Of a DNA stretch of 64,000 nucleotides, positions 33,777-46,166 are shown piece after piece (positions within the stretch are counted from its first letter, which is position 1; each line of letters begins with the position of its first letter). The notes under the pieces were generated by a model, which saw only the letters and a list, made by a program, of their open reading frames with translations, ran no database searches and had not been told where the DNA came from. This DNA is from Akanthomyces muscarius (Eukaryota; Ascomycota; Sordariomycetes; Hypocreales; Cordycipitaceae). The position numbers and the translations under genes are program-made. The stretch is from contig NC_079244.1 of the NCBI RefSeq assembly GCF_028009165.1, positions 62,001-126,000 on the forward strand. The letters are read 5' to 3'.

Positions 33777-35148
33777 TTATTGCACAGATGAATGCTCTTC
33801 AAGAGAAATTTTGTTTGCTGGCGGCCCGAACAACATGCCAAGAATCGTAAATATTCCCGAATTCTTCAAGATGAACAAGAGCCCATGCAGTAGCACCAGC
33901 TCCCAAAGTGCCTGTGGATGCATCATGCGCGGCATACCCGGCGCGAGCTTCTGTGCCTTGGTTGCAATGGGCCGCATCTCTGCCTCATACTCTGCAAAGA
34001 CTTGCTCAAGGGAATCTTGGCGCCGAAGAATGGCTCGGGCGAGGCTGTGTGCGCCTGTGAAAGCCAATGTCGTGCCCATGCCTGACATTGGAGACGCGCA
34101 GTACCTAATCTCCGTCAGTATACTCTACGTTTAAGCAAGTACCAGTCTTCTCTCACCCCGCATCGCCAAGAAGTACGACTCGACCGGTGCTCCATCGCTC
34201 CATCTTGATCTGCACCAAGGCGTCAAAGTAAAAGTCTTCCGCGTCAGCCATCTCCCGCAAAATCCGCTCCGTCTCCCAGCCCGCCCCCGTAAAGTATTCT
34301 TCCATCAAGGCCTTCTTCTCACTCATGTTGTTGTGCTTCTTTCCTGCCACGGGGAGCCGCGCGTCCGTGTCGTTCATGACCGTCATAAAGATGGTGGATC
34401 GCTTTCCGCAATCGTCTGGTCGGAGCATGATGGCTCTTCCTCCCGTGGCGTGAAACCACTTACGCCATTTCGTATCGTGCTCCTCCCGTGGAATACTGAA
34501 GAAGGCGCCGTACACGTTGAGACTGTGCACTGCCGTTGCCTCCTGAGCGGCGCCCCAGGCCAGCGCTCTGGTCTGGCTCTGCGAGCCGTCGGCGCCGACC
34601 ACAATATCGTAGGCCTGCTTCTGCCCGCTTTTGGTGAAGGTGACCTGTGCCTTGTCGCCAATATGTTCGATGGCTGAGAGGGAGTCACCAAAGACGTAGC
34701 TGATGCCGTGGCCGCCGCTGGCCTGACACTCGTCGCTTAGTTGCATGCTTCGCTTCCAGCAGAGCTGCGCTAGCCGCCCACGTAGAATTTCAATGTCACT
34801 CGTAGGCGTCTGGATCTTGCCCGTCTTGTCTGCCGCGATAGATGCCCAAACACGGTGGTATGCGTCCACCAGCTGCACGCCTTCTTCGCCTGTGGTGGAG
34901 GCGCGCACCGCAGCCTCGAGGTCGAGTTTGCGGAGCATCTCGACGCCGTAGCCGCGAACGTCGATATTCTGCCCATATGGTCGCAGCTCAGAAGCACGTT
35001 CCAAAATTGTGATTTTCATGGTCTTTCTTTGTGCATCGGTGGCATTCACCAGAAGGAAGCTTGCTAGCGACGAACCGGCGATGCCACAGCCAACAATGAG
35101 AATGTCCATCATGCTAGGGTATGAGGATAGAAAATGTAAAGGTAGCAA
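33777..35148 (-). CDS. FAD-dependent monooxygenase (PF01494 type)
   Basis: Two exons (35148-34157 and 34104-33777) separated by a 52-bp GT-AG intron give 439 residues. The dinucleotide-binding GCGIAG lies at residues 20-25, preceded by the strand DILIV. The start is uncertain: Met13 or Met14 (MMDILIVG, 35112) fits the family better than the first ATG. Other landmarks are LRGRLAQLC, the VVGADGSQSQTR (DG) motif and RVVLLGDAG (GD motif), which the intron splits from YCASPMSGMGTTLA. The closing hydrophobic stretch (ALWELVLLHGLLFILKN) is usual for fungal members. It would hydroxylate or epoxidise a small aromatic or polyketide-like substrate with NAD(P)H and O2. It lies on the same strand as the two hydrolase genes, but a functional link is not evident. 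Confidence 0.85.
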
Positions 35149-38100
35149 TTGGAGTCAGCTTCACTACCTGGGCGGTTTTCTCTTGCTTTAAGTACTCGTG
35201 TCTGTACATTTGCCTGGTGGTATTCCGCCGGTGCTGAATTGTCCGGAGTATTAGTTCGGCCTCGGAAAATCCAGCCTCGCCTCGGACACGTCGCCGTATC
35301 AGGCACCCCATACATATGAAATTCGCCTGTACCTGGTTATTTGACTGTCTATCATCAGAGCGGCGATTCTGTGCACTTTTCCGATTGAGACAAGACATGT
35401 TCTACATGCCACGGATCGAAGAATGATTTTGTGTAACATGTCGCCGATTACATGCCATATATGATCAGGTCACCAGTGCCGGAACACGTACGGAACATCC
35501 TAAAGAGACCCTTCCTTCAATATCAGCACTGTATCAAACGCTTCGGTGCGATGAGATGAGTGAAGACTATATTTTGTTCTTGCTTTGGCTGGGCTGCTAC
35601 AGATGTCGCGAAAGTCAAGGGCCTACCCTGGAGGGCTTACCAATCTACATGCGCGAGGCTAATATGTTTTGCCCCTAGCCCAGAGAACCCTGTAATGTAG
35701 ACCCAAGCAGTGGTCGCGGATTTCTATTGCTGGGGACAACGGCCGCCATACAACCCTTCTCAGTCTCAAGCCACAGGTTGGTGCGCTTCAGGGCCAGCAC
35801 TCGATATTTCAGATACAATCCGAGCCTTCCAAACTTTGAGAAAGCTGCCTCTTTCTGCTTTGAATCGTCTTGACAGTTTTGCCCAAGTTATATCAACAGG
35901 CCCGCGCCGCAATGTGGGCTGTCCCATCAGCAGGGGCATCTGCTGGCTCGAGTGCAATATCTCGTTTGGGGCGACTCTAACGTGCACACTCTATGACCTC
36001 ATTAGTGCCGATCCCTGCAGCGCTGTGGCTTGGTGTGGCTGTCGCGTCGCCAACAACTAGGGGAGATGCGAAAGATGAGCTGTTTCAGACTCGGATGCGA
36101 TTCTGCCTCTTAACACGGGGTCAATGATTGAGGAGTAGCTGGGCAGCCACGGGTAACAATGAGTCGGTGAGCAAAGCACTTGTGCAAAGCGCGGCATCTC
36201 CCATCGGTAGAGGCGGCGAGGTCTTCAATGTCGTCCACGGGCCTATCAGATACGTCAACGCCAAGTATCCTACCGCGGAAATCATTGGGCGAGTAGTCTT
36301 GCAGATTCTGGAAACGCTAGAAAATGGACTGGCTTGAGAGTTTCAGCGGCCGTGCCGAGTTGCGAGTGAGGGAGCAAGCGTGTGCGTGTGCAGCAGCCTG
36401 TTGTGTGCGGCGCGCGCATGGTCGTCAGCGGGACTAGCGGTCACCATGTGTGTGAGTGTGAGTGGGTAGCAGTTTTCTTCCATTGTGGGAACAATTAAAA
36501 AGGACTGATTGACCGTGCAGCGTGAGACGTTGGGCGCAGGCGGGTGATCCTTGGCAGGGCAAGCCGTCATGCGAGCAACGAGGTGGAGCTATCAGTATTC
36601 ATACAAGTCGCATGATCCAACAGCGGTTATGTGAGCAGACTCATTATTAGGCGACTATACACAAGGCATGTCATGCAAGTCCTAGCTCTATGGAGCAAGC
36701 CGGTATGCCCGCATATAGGTTACTAAGGGTCAGGTCGGCCGAGCCATATTCTCCGGACAGGAATTTGGCACCTGCATTTGGTGTCTTGGAGATTTATGCG
36801 GGCGATGTGCGGCCGGGAGACGCGGATGATGTGGGTTTCTCCTAGGAAAGGCTCGCGACCGGCGCCGGTTCGGAGAGCGGGGACGGGCCAAAGCGAAGAA
36901 AGCCGGCAGAGAAAAGAAATGTCGGATGGCCTGACAGGGCGGGCAGTGGGCTGCTCCATGGAATCAAATCATTCCAAGCAGGCCATGGCAGGTTGGAGGT
37001 GTCATGGGCAGTGGATGGTCCGCGGAGATGTCCAGCAAATGCGGGAGTGGCAATTCGACCAAGGAGGGTTTTTGCCGTGCGTGATACCCCAGAGAATGGA
37101 GAGACATTGATTCCATCGACGACGGGCGTATGAAATTGAATGCAATGGTAAAAAAGAAAAGGTTTCTGTGGTCTTGAGGCGTCTGCGCAGCCTATTATTA
37201 GCTGGCAGACCAGGACAAGAGGACCAGCCCAGTGAAGCTGCGAGCAAGAAACCCAAGTGGAGCGCGAGCCAGCTGCGATTCCGTCATGCATCCGTCAGAG
37301 GAGAACCCAAACGCCGATCTGGAAAGGGGCCAACGTTGGGGCGTGCGCTCGCTCATGCTGAGTATTCTGGAGATGGGTGCCAAGTGCTAAGTGCCAATGC
37401 TTGAGCGATATGTGCTTTGTGGATGCTGGGACGCTCGCACTGGGCAGGAGGATCGGAAGCGATGGGCCGCTCCAACCGAGCAGCGCCAGCTGAGGTGGCC
37501 ATTTTTAGTGACTGAAGATGATGTCGTAGATGAAACCGAGCATGGTTTCGCCGGCGGATGAAGCGACGACGAATTACGTCGATGAAGGCGATGATGGTTG
37601 AGGCAGGCGGCCATCGGCTTGTGCGCGAGCAGGAGAGATGACACTAGGTAGCATACTTATCGGAGCTCCAGGGCCTTTTGGGGCCTAGAACGGTGGTCTA
37701 CAGCAGGTACAAGTGCGCTGTATCGGCTTTTCGGGGCGCTGGCTGGTGGCTGGCTGCAGTGGAGTCGCCGCCTGGAGCCAACCGGGTGCGTGAAGCGGCA
37801 TCGTCGGATTGTCCACCCTGAGCAATACTGGTATTGCCCTGCATCCCCGATCCTGGTTCCGAAACGAAGCCCGGCTCTGTCCCTCTTATTAGGCATTTAC
37901 TATGCTTGGATGCCCATAAGCAGCGACTCGGGTTGCATAATAATAACACAACGGCCTCGACACCCATTGAGCGAAAATCAATTAAGAGAAAAATTCAGCA
38001 TCAGCAGCAATTACAGAATACAGAAAGCATGACTACCCGCCACATCTAGCGCCACACTAGCCCCGACTTTTACACCTCTCTCTCGCTCTTCTCCATCAGC

Positions 38101-38229
38101 TAAATTTACGACGCTGTCTCCTGCCCTTTCCACTTTGCTCACTCCAGTCGAGTCATCCATCTCAGAACGAAAGAAAGTCTCGACCGGTTTTCCCGTCTCG
38201 TCGTTTTGCATCTCGTCTTTTTATTTTTC
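35149..38229. other. 3-kb gene-free stretch
   Basis: Many short ORFs occur on both strands but none has a recognisable domain, a consistent intron model or the start context of a gene. A plus-strand 116-codon frame at 35710-36060 and a 69-codon frame at 36128-36337 could be pieces of a decayed gene. No repeats or RNA genes were recognised. Confidence 0.35.
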
Positions 38230-39520
38230 TATTTCTCTTCGCCCGCCCCCCACCAATCTCTCTCCCCCTTAAGGCATTCTCACACTTTGAAACCCTCCTG
38301 TCGATCTTGCAGCATTATCAACAACAAAACTCAGGATGCCAACAACGGCTTCTGACTCTTAAATCTGCGTCATCTCGGGCGACACCTGCGCTGCCCGCCC
38401 GTCCCGCTACCCTCTTGTCCATTTGCGCAAAGCTGGACCCCATTCCGCCTCGAGCCTCTCCGCCCCCGGTCAGCCTCGGTCACACGCTCGCTCGCTCCCA
38501 TTCTCACGCAATTCGAGATCAACACTCGTGAAGATCCGGGCATGAGACATTGTTAAGCATTTGTTACCGCATACCTATCGCTGGCTTGCCCTAATCCAAT
38601 TGCCGACACTACCTACGTCCTGGCCCCACGCTCGATAGCTCTTGCCCTGCCACACCATTCTGCACCATCGCTTGGCTGTCGCATTCGTGCTCTCTCTAGC
38701 ATTGAGGAGCAACTCCTTGGTACCTGGCACCAGGTAAGCTATATTCGTTCTACCTTGATTTTCTGCCGTCGAAGACCCCATGCCTTGCCATGCACGACCT
38801 CTTTGCACAGCCACAGCCTCTGACGGGTCATCTCATTCCCCATCACTACCGTCTACTATCCATCATGCCGTGGGATTTTCACCTCACGCACTCTTACCAA
38901 CTTTCCCACCTCTGCGCTCATTTATGCCCACACACACCTCGCCCGCAACGCAGACCCCGGCAACTGGTCCACCGCAGTAAAGGTGATGATGCACTGGTAG
39001 TCCATCCCGACAAGTTTTAGACAATCTCGATCGCTTGTTTTCATGCAGCCCGCCTGCCACATCTTGCCTTGCTTTGCAACTTTCCACCCGCCCTTGACCC
39101 AAGCCTGCCCAGTATCACCACAGCTGTGGTTGTGGCTGTGCTTTAACCATCTTCCTTCATTATTCGCTCGCTCGCTTTGCTTGCCTCGCCTGCTGCGACC
39201 TTGATCGTTACTACGCCTCGTCCGTTGCAACCCCCACACCCTCAAGCCCCTTGCACGCTATCCCACCTTTTCGTGGCGCTGATCTTGCTGGGCAAGAGTC
39301 CTCCCCCAAGTCGTGTCATGGCGCTTTCCCCGCTATAGCCGTTGCATTTGCTTTGGGCGCGCCGTTTGCTTGAAAGATAACCCCAGCCTATTTGACCTTT
39401 TGCGCCCCTAGACGCGTCACTCTTCCACCTCATCTTTTCCCAGCTCCTTCAATTCGTTCGCCGAATGTTGGGCAGCTATTCTTATAGCCTCAACTACATA
39501 GTCCTGGTGCAGGCGTTAAC
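38230..39520 (+). promoter_or_regulatory. Long pyrimidine-rich leader of the ART-type arrestin gene
   Basis: The plus strand is strongly C/T-rich over about 1.2 kb, with CTCTCTC and CTCGCTCGCT tracts, typical of promoters and long 5' leaders of regulated fungal genes. Possible 5'-UTR intron donors occur (for example GTAAGC at about 38732), and several short upstream AUG frames are present. Confidence 0.45.
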
Positions 39521-42274
39521 ATGACTGAACCCAGGTCCCGACCTTGTCAACGCTCCAGTCCTTGGATAATCGCTGAGAGCGGCAATATTTTCTATCGTCC
39601 AGATTGGCTTCATCCTACCAACTCTGCCACCTCAACCGAGCGCTTTCCCGCACCATTAATTGGTCCTCGCCGAACCCGTCCTCAAGCCATCCATATTCTC
39701 TCTTACCCCTCAGGCTATATACCTCGCGATCTTCGCCCACCTCCAAAGTCATTCAGTCTCAGAATCCGGCGACAGAGACAACAAGTGAAGCCTACTCGCA
39801 AAATCGAACGGCGAATCCTTCTTCGCAGATTATCCAGTTCAGAATCTGCATGTTGTCGTCAGACGCCGACCCCCCCATCCAGCAAACAACTCAATACAGC
39901 AGCTGCCACCGAGAGGCTGCGCCTGTCGTGGACTACCAGCCAATCCGCCAATTTTGTGCAGCAGGACCAACTTGCTCACATACCAGAGCCTAGCTCGGCA
40001 TCGAGCTCTGCTTCGAGCATCACCGAAGAAGCTGCTAGTACACCACGCGCAATGACGTCACGCCGCAGAGGCACCGACACAGCTGCTTATCGCTTACCTG
40101 CTGATACCGGCTACTTCTCTTCCAGGATGATGAACAAGTCAGCCATGACCTCCGTCACAGAACTACCCAAACCCGTCGCATCGGGTAGTGGCGTAACCTG
40201 CTCCATTTTGCTCGGCGAGCAAAATGTCTTTCTGTACGGCTTCGAACACGACAACCATTCACGGATGGAGCACCGGAGCGGCACGGCGCTTCTACGAGGC
40301 CGTTTGCGACTCAATGTCACGAAAAACGTCAAGATTAAGGCTGTCCAGCTCAAATTGCTTGGCCGTGCTCGCACCGAGTGGCCAGAGGGCATTCCTCCCC
40401 TTAAACAAGATCTGTTCGAGGAGGAAAGCTTGAGAACGCAAGTCTTGACTTTCTTCAACGCGATGAACGAAGGATGGGAAAACGAGTACGGAAATCAATG
40501 CACATATTCCTTAAAATCAAGTTCCAACAACTCGAGCAACACGAACCTCGCTATGCCTACAAACCAGTCACACCGCGCCGGCCTGACCTCGAAGGAATTG
40601 AAACGTTTGTCTCTGCAAACCGTGCAATCGCGCAGTTTCGGTAAGAACGACTACAGCGTCGCTTCCGCAACACAGGCAAAAGGCTACAAGGTCTTTTACC
40701 CTGGCACCTACGACTACTCGTTCGAGCTCCCCATTGACTATCACCAACTCGAGACGGCCAAGCTACAGTACGGTTCTGTCAAGTGGGAGCTGCACGCTAC
40801 TGTTGACCGTGCCGGCGCATTCAAACCTAATCTCCATGGCGTCAAGGAAGTTTCTATTGTGCGATTGCCCGATCAAATGTCGCAAGAAATGTCTGAACCC
40901 ATCTCTATAAGTAGGCAATGGGAGAATCAGCTCCACTACGACATTGTCATCTCCGGCAAGAGCTTTCCCATTGGCTCCAAGATCCCCATAGCATTCAAGT
41001 TGACGCCACTCGACAAGGTTCATATCCACAAACTCAAGGTCTTTCTCACCGAGTCCACCGAGTACTGGACCAACGACAAGCGCGTTACGCGCAAAGATCC
41101 TGGTCGAAAGATTCTCCTTCTCGAAAAGGTTGCTGGAAAACCCCTCGACTCTCATTGGCGCAACTCGTCCGTGCGAACCGTCCGCGGTGGCGAGCTTACG
41201 CCTCAACAGCGAAATGAAGCTAGAGAAACAGCTCGCAGGCGCCGCATCGCCGATGCGTCGAGACGACGCGTGCCTCCCGAGCCTTTGCCCGAGCCGACAG
41301 ATAACCTCCTCGGCGAGCTGGAGCTTGGGCTTGAAAACATGTGGGGTGCTACCGAGATTGAAGCCAACGTCCAGATACCGACATGCGAAATGATGGCCAA
41401 GAACAAAGATTTGCGACTCCATCCTGACTGTAGCTGGAAGAATGTCAATGTCTACCACTGGATCAAAGTCGTCATGCGTATTAGCCGTCTCGACCCCGAC
41501 GACCCGTCCGGCACAAAGCGTCGCCATTTCGAGATCAGTATCGACTCGCCCTTTACCGTTCTTGACTGCCGCGCAACACAGGCCAACACATACCTGCCCT
41601 CGTACGCGGGACCTGCCACCACGCCCGATGTGTATCATGCGTCTTGCGGATGTCCTGATGCTCACATTGTCGCTACCGATGCGTCGCCTACCGCCTCATC
41701 GATTGCGCTCGCGCCGGCTGATAGCGAGGCAGCTTCCGTGACTGATCTTCTCCCCGCCGCGCCTCGCGCCGCTCATGTTCATCAATCGGCTCATGAGCCC
41801 ACAAGTGGCAACACCAGTCCTACGCGAGCTTCCGTCGACGCTCCTGTCGATCGCAGCTCTCGCCCCATTCACCTCTTGCGTGCACCGAGCTTCAATCCCC
41901 CAGGCTTCGACGAGGATACAGCCCCGCCCCCGATGCTTGTCGACCGCGGCAGTGATGCGGCTGGTACGCCGGCCATGACGCCGCCCCCGACGTACGATAC
42001 CGTAGTGGGCACGCCCTCTGTCGACGGGCTTGCCGACTACTTTGTGCGTCTCGCCGATGCCGGCTTCGAGGACAATGACGACTCTGGCTCCGAAGGTGAC
42101 GAGGCACCACCGCGTATCCTGGAGCGATCCGGGCGTGTCAACGTGGCTCATCCGCGAACGCCTGGTGGACGCATGCCCAGTCGAAGCTTGGAAATCTCTC
42201 GACCGCCGATGAACTTGAACATTGAAAACTTGGCAAAGCGTCGAAACGCGGCAGCCTCGAACGCGGCAGCTTAA
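39521..42274 (+). CDS. ART-family arrestin adaptor with PPxY motif
   Basis: The open frame is 917 codons. The first 175 or so residues are low-complexity and Ser/Arg-rich, so translation may begin at an internal Met such as codon 178 (40052, MTSRRRGTDTAAYRLP). The arrestin N-domain starts near codon 225 (CSILLGEQNVFLYGFEHD), with LLRGRLRLNVTKNVKIKAV and the TEWPEG element of the Aly1/Aly2 (Art6/Art3) class. The C-domain begins around RQWENQLHYDIVISGKSFPIG. The long disordered tail holds a PPTY motif (within 41981-41995), which in this family recruits Rsp5/NEDD4-type ubiquitin ligases through WW domains. The product should direct ubiquitination and endocytosis of plasma-membrane transporters. 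No introns in the coding part. Confidence 0.83.
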   Translation: MTEPRSRPCQRSSPWIIAESGNIFYRPDWLHPTNSATSTERFPAPLIGPRRTRPQAIHILSYPSGYIPRDLRPPPKSFSLRIRRQRQQVKPTRKIERRILLRRLSSSESACCRQTPTPPSSKQLNTAAATERLRLSWTTSQSANFVQQDQLAHIPEPSSASSSASSITEEAASTPRAMTSRRRGTDTAAYRLPADTGYFSSRMMNKSAMTSVTELPKPVASGSGVTCSILLGEQNVFLYGFEHDNHSRMEHRSGTALLRGRLRLNVTKNVKIKAVQLKLLGRARTEWPEGIPPLKQDLFEEESLRTQVLTFFNAMNEGWENEYGNQCTYSLKSSSNNSSNTNLAMPTNQSHRAGLTSKELKRLSLQTVQSRSFGKNDYSVASATQAKGYKVFYPGTYDYSFELPIDYHQLETAKLQYGSVKWELHATVDRAGAFKPNLHGVKEVSIVRLPDQMSQEMSEPISISRQWENQLHYDIVISGKSFPIGSKIPIAFKLTPLDKVHIHKLKVFLTESTEYWTNDKRVTRKDPGRKILLLEKVAGKPLDSHWRNSSVRTVRGGELTPQQRNEARETARRRRIADASRRRVPPEPLPEPTDNLLGELELGLENMWGATEIEANVQIPTCEMMAKNKDLRLHPDCSWKNVNVYHWIKVVMRISRLDPDDPSGTKRRHFEISIDSPFTVLDCRATQANTYLPSYAGPATTPDVYHASCGCPDAHIVATDASPTASSIALAPADSEAASVTDLLPAAPRAAHVHQSAHEPTSGNTSPTRASVDAPVDRSSRPIHLLRAPSFNPPGFDEDTAPPPMLVDRGSDAAGTPAMTPPPTYDTVVGTPSVDGLADYFVRLADAGFEDNDDSGSEGDEAPPRILERSGRVNVAHPRTPGGRMPSRSLEISRPPMNLNIENLAKRRNAAASNAAA

Positions 42275-43069
42275 CCGATTTGTCACATTTCTTGACTGGT
42301 TATTTTTCTTTCTTTACTTGGATACCACTTTTCCCGTCGCTAAGTCATATGGATTTTGCATTACGGCCGCATGGACAGGCAGCAACCAGGCCAGGGCTGA
42401 AATTCTTTTGCATCGGGACTGAATCGTGGAGTATGGGAAACCGCGACATGGTCACTATCGCGAGAGCGTCATGAGAGATGGTTTCGATGTGACGAGCACA
42501 ACAGTTTCTTTGCGGCATTTTGTGAGGCCTTTTTTTTGGTTTACAGCTGGCGTTTTAGATCATACAGCCCGCGGTGGGCATATACCAGATTTCTCTGTTT
42601 TGATGGTGGAAGAACTACTTTTTTAAATGATGACTGAAGCGGGGCACGCGTCCTTGTAGTACAGCGACTCTGAGAAAGCGATTGAGAGATGATACTTGCC
42701 TGCATCCATGGCGATGCTCATTCAAAGGGACCGCAGCAGGAGGGAGATAATTTATCACCTAACAATTATGAATATTCTAGCTCGCTCAAAACTGTGTGTG
42801 TAAGAAAGTATGTAGCATCAAGTACTGCGATAATTAGAATAGAGTTGCTTTGACTTTTTGCGTAGAACAAACTGTCCTCACAACCGTAAGCCCCGTCGGA
42901 CATTTCCGCGGCGACCGGCACGGGACCCCCGTAAGCGCGATTTCGTTGTTACAGAACCTAGATAGCAACACAACACCACGCCGACAACTATCTGTACCAC
43001 GAAGCTACAAAATACTCACCAAGCCAGAGGCAGCAATTCGTCACCACTTCTGCCGCCCAAATTGAGACG
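42275..43069. other. Spacer between arrestin and FSH1 genes
   Basis: T-rich 3' region of the arrestin gene followed by the FSH1 promoter. No gene is supported. Confidence 0.45.
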
Positions 43070-43855
43070 ATGGGGGAAACGTACGACCCCACCTTTAGCT
43101 TGCCGCGGATCCTGTGCCTCCATGGCGGCGGCACCAACGCCTCCATCTTCAAGATTCAATGCCGCAAAATCGCCGAGGACCTCAAGGGCGAGTACCGTCT
43201 CGTCTACGTTGAGGCCCCATTTCCTTCAGAGGCCGGCCCAGATGTCATGCAAGTCTTTGCAAAGGCCGGCCCGTTTAAGAGGTGGCTGCGCTTCGGCCCA
43301 GCTCACCCGGCCATCACGGCGCAAAAGGCGGTCACTCGACTCGACCAGGCCATCGAGGCGGCCATGGCGGATGATGATGATCGCGGTGGATGCGGTGCTT
43401 GGACGGGGCTGCTAGGGTTCAGCCAAGGCGCAAAAATGTGCGCGAGCCTGCTATACCGGCAGCAGAACCGGGCGACCGATGCCGCTACCGTTGCGGCCGA
43501 TCGCGCGTCGCCGTTTAGGTTCGGCGTGCTGATTGCCGGACGGGGACCGATCGTGTCACTCGAACCGGAGAGGGTGGCGAATGAGTCGCTGCCTAGCGCG
43601 GCGGACTTTTCGTCTACGAAGGAAAATGGGCCAAACCGGATGCATGTGTTGAGGATGCCAACAATTCATATGCATGGGTTGAAGGACCCCGGGTTGGAGG
43701 AGCATAGGAAATTATATAATGAGTACTGCGATCCGGAGACGAGATCGCTGATTGAGTGGGATGCTGGACATCGCTTGCCAGTAAGACCGGATGATGTGGC
43801 GCCGCTGGTGAAGGAAATACGTAGGGTGGCACTTGAAACGGCGACAAATAAATGA
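43070..43855 (+). CDS. FSH1-family serine hydrolase
   Basis: Single exon, 261 residues, cytosolic alpha/beta-hydrolase. The start strand RILCLHGGGTNASIF (oxyanion region) lies at residues 13-27, the nucleophile elbow GFSQG at 116-120 (Ser118), the acid probably Asp206 in HMHGLKDPG, and the His is His234 in DAGHRLP. The length and the catalytic triad match the FSH1 family (PF03959), related to yeast Fsh1-3 and to hydrolases of polyketide clusters such as CitA and LovG. A Zn2Cys6 regulator lies 220 bp downstream, tail-to-tail, but no polyketide or peptide synthase is in the window. A general esterase or thioesterase role is therefore more prudent. Start chosen because the fold begins directly after it. 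Confidence 0.87.
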   Translation: MGETYDPTFSLPRILCLHGGGTNASIFKIQCRKIAEDLKGEYRLVYVEAPFPSEAGPDVMQVFAKAGPFKRWLRFGPAHPAITAQKAVTRLDQAIEAAMADDDDRGGCGAWTGLLGFSQGAKMCASLLYRQQNRATDAATVAADRASPFRFGVLIAGRGPIVSLEPERVANESLPSAADFSSTKENGPNRMHVLRMPTIHMHGLKDPGLEEHRKLYNEYCDPETRSLIEWDAGHRLPVRPDDVAPLVKEIRRVALETATNK

Positions 43856-44075
43856 GTGAAGGGCGAAAGAGGCCAGCGGCATACGTACAGAGCATAGAAG
43901 AGTCCACATATAGATTGAAGACGCTTTTTTTTCTACTCACTCTGATATTTAGATTCCATCAAGAGGGGTATATCATCAACTCTAATAAGAATTTCAGGTG
44001 TGTTCATTGGCTTGTGTGTTGGCCCAATCCGGCCAAGGGCATTGTCAAGCCCGGGGAACTGCATTATTCCATTTC

Positions 44076-46166
44076 TTAATTATCAATCGGCGCCATTCCC
44101 AACTCATCCAAGAAGTTCGAGATACCGAGAAACTCGACAAAACTCTGGTTTGCATCGTTGCATGCCCGAAGGCCGCCCAGTGTGTGCAAAAACCGCGCCA
44201 GAGACTGCTGCGCTGGCATCGCAGACATGTTGGCACAGAGAAAGTCCGCATTAAGGCGAAATATGATCGTCAGGAGCGGATGCAGCTAGAAAATCGTTAG
44301 TAGGAAATTATAGAATCTGCGAGGGCTTTACGTCTTACCCGAGAATAATGGAAATTGGTCAGTTCTCCAGCAACGTCCACGATGCGCTCCGCAGCAACCA
44401 ACGCTCGGCTTTGGCTCTCTACCAGCTTATCCATGGAAACTGAAGGATCCGTCATATTGGCTTGGCTAATCCGGCGATAAAACAAAATAACCGACAATTG
44501 CGCTAGTACATTTGCTAGAATAAGCATCGGATCGGGACTGCTCGCAGAGGGTGGGTCGTAGTTCCAGATGAAGAGCATTCGAGGCGGGAATCCGTCAGCC
44601 ATGGTTCCCTGGCACGGATCCCAACTCGATAGAGTGTCTTCGCTGATTACTGATATGCCACTACATCGCGATTGAGTATGGCTCTGCGAGCATATCGTGG
44701 CGAATATAATACTTTCGCTGAAGGGCGACCGTGGCTGCGGGATTGGCTCCATGATGGCGTCCACCAAAAAATCAGTCTGGGCAGGCTGTTCACTCTGAAA
44801 GTCTGACTCTGGTATGGGTAATCTCGTGTGAATCTTAATACCAAGGTTAGAAGACGCTATGGAGTGGAAACGGTAAAGTACTTGCAATGTTTTCTCTCAA
44901 TGTCACTGACCAATTGCCGCGGACGGCAAACAGGTTGTCCAGCAAATACGCCATCCAAAATGCTCGACGGCACTCTTCCTTTTCGGTCAAGTCATGTTGA
45001 TCAAGAAATGGATTCTGTGACCCTCCATCCACTTCATGCAGCCTCATCAGTTGCACCATACGAAACGCTCTGCCAGCGCTCATCCATGCCATGTCGTAGA
45101 ATCCTCTCATCGACTCATACGTAGAAACCAAAATGATCGCTTGCACAAGTTCCATGTCTTGGGTAGTTGCAATGTCAGCATCGCTCGCTTTTGAAGAGAG
45201 TTCGACGGCTCGTTTCGCCGCCCCGTAGAGCCTCTCGTGTGTAGAGTGGCTCTGAGGAGAGACCAAAGATGCCAGCATCCACACAGCATATTGAAGAGCC
45301 TTTTGAGGCATAGATTTTCCGTCATGTCGTGACCATGAAAGGTAACGACGTTGATGAAGAATCGGTACTGAAGGTTGTATACGATCAAAGTATAGTTGAT
45401 CACTGTGCGAGATTCGTCAGCATAGTTCACAAAGACAGCAGAGTCAACTTACAGTTCCGCCTGATGTGAATGGGAAAGCTTTATCTCGCCCTCTGAATCA
45501 AAGGTAGTAGGCTCGTAAATGAAGCTTTCCGGGCTGTCGGGCGACATGAGGCTCTCGGGAACAGCTTGACAGATGTCTGGTTGGGTCTGCTCTGGAAAAT
45601 AAATTCCAAGATCTAGTGGTGGCATAGTGTTTGAAGCAAACATATTGTGAGAGTACTGCGACATAAGATTCTGAATGTAGGCACTTTGTACAGGAACTGG
45701 GCTCATCGCTGCAGACGCTGAAGCCCCCTTCTCGCTTGAGCAGTCATCGAAGATGCTCCAGTCAGGATCTTGGGATGTAAGTCGGCTCTCGAGCAGCGCT
45801 TTAATAAGGTCAGCATGGTCTCATGTTCTTTGCCCTGCGTCTTCTGCCCATGCAAACTTTCAACATTGGCTTTGGAGCATGGACGAGTAACACCAACTGA
45901 CCAATTCTATTTCTGAGTGCTTGAAGATATCCCTTTTTGGGTCCTCTCGGAGCCTTTTCTGTGACGATTTCGCATTGAACGCCTGATTGAACACATACGC
46001 TGCACTTCGGCCGTACTCCATCACACCGAAGTTTTCGTCTTCTGCATTCTGAACAAGCTGTACCTGGCCGTTGCCTCGACGGACGAGACTTGGGTGCTGT
46101 ACTCGGTGCTTCTTGCGATCCTCGGCCCATTATGTCGGTGATGTTCTGGTGATGTGTTGATTGCAC
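44076..46166 (-). CDS. Zn2Cys6 transcription factor with fungal-specific regulatory domain
   Basis: Multi-exon gene. Exon 1 (from 46166, or a later Met such as MGRGSQ) carries the binuclear zinc cluster CSECRRRKLRC, D-G-V-R-P-K, CSVCVQSGVQC and the linker RGPKKGYLQALRNRIGQL. Later exons, at about 45790-45450, 45418-44882, 44833-44339 and 44285-44076, code for an acidic stretch and the middle homology region. That region includes the DQLYFDR and VPILHQRRYL motifs, then CRRAFWMAYLLDNLFAVRGNW and TRLPIPESDFQ. The two last introns (44838-44882 region and 44286-44338) and the stop at 44078-44076 are fairly secure. The exon 1/2 border near 45.8-45.9 kb and the 44.88-kb border could not be fixed in frame by eye. 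Nuclear regulator; targets unknown. Confidence 0.78.

Noticed and set aside
40763..41665. Minus-strand ORF of 300 codons
   Set aside because: Antisense to the arrestin domain; no domain of its own.
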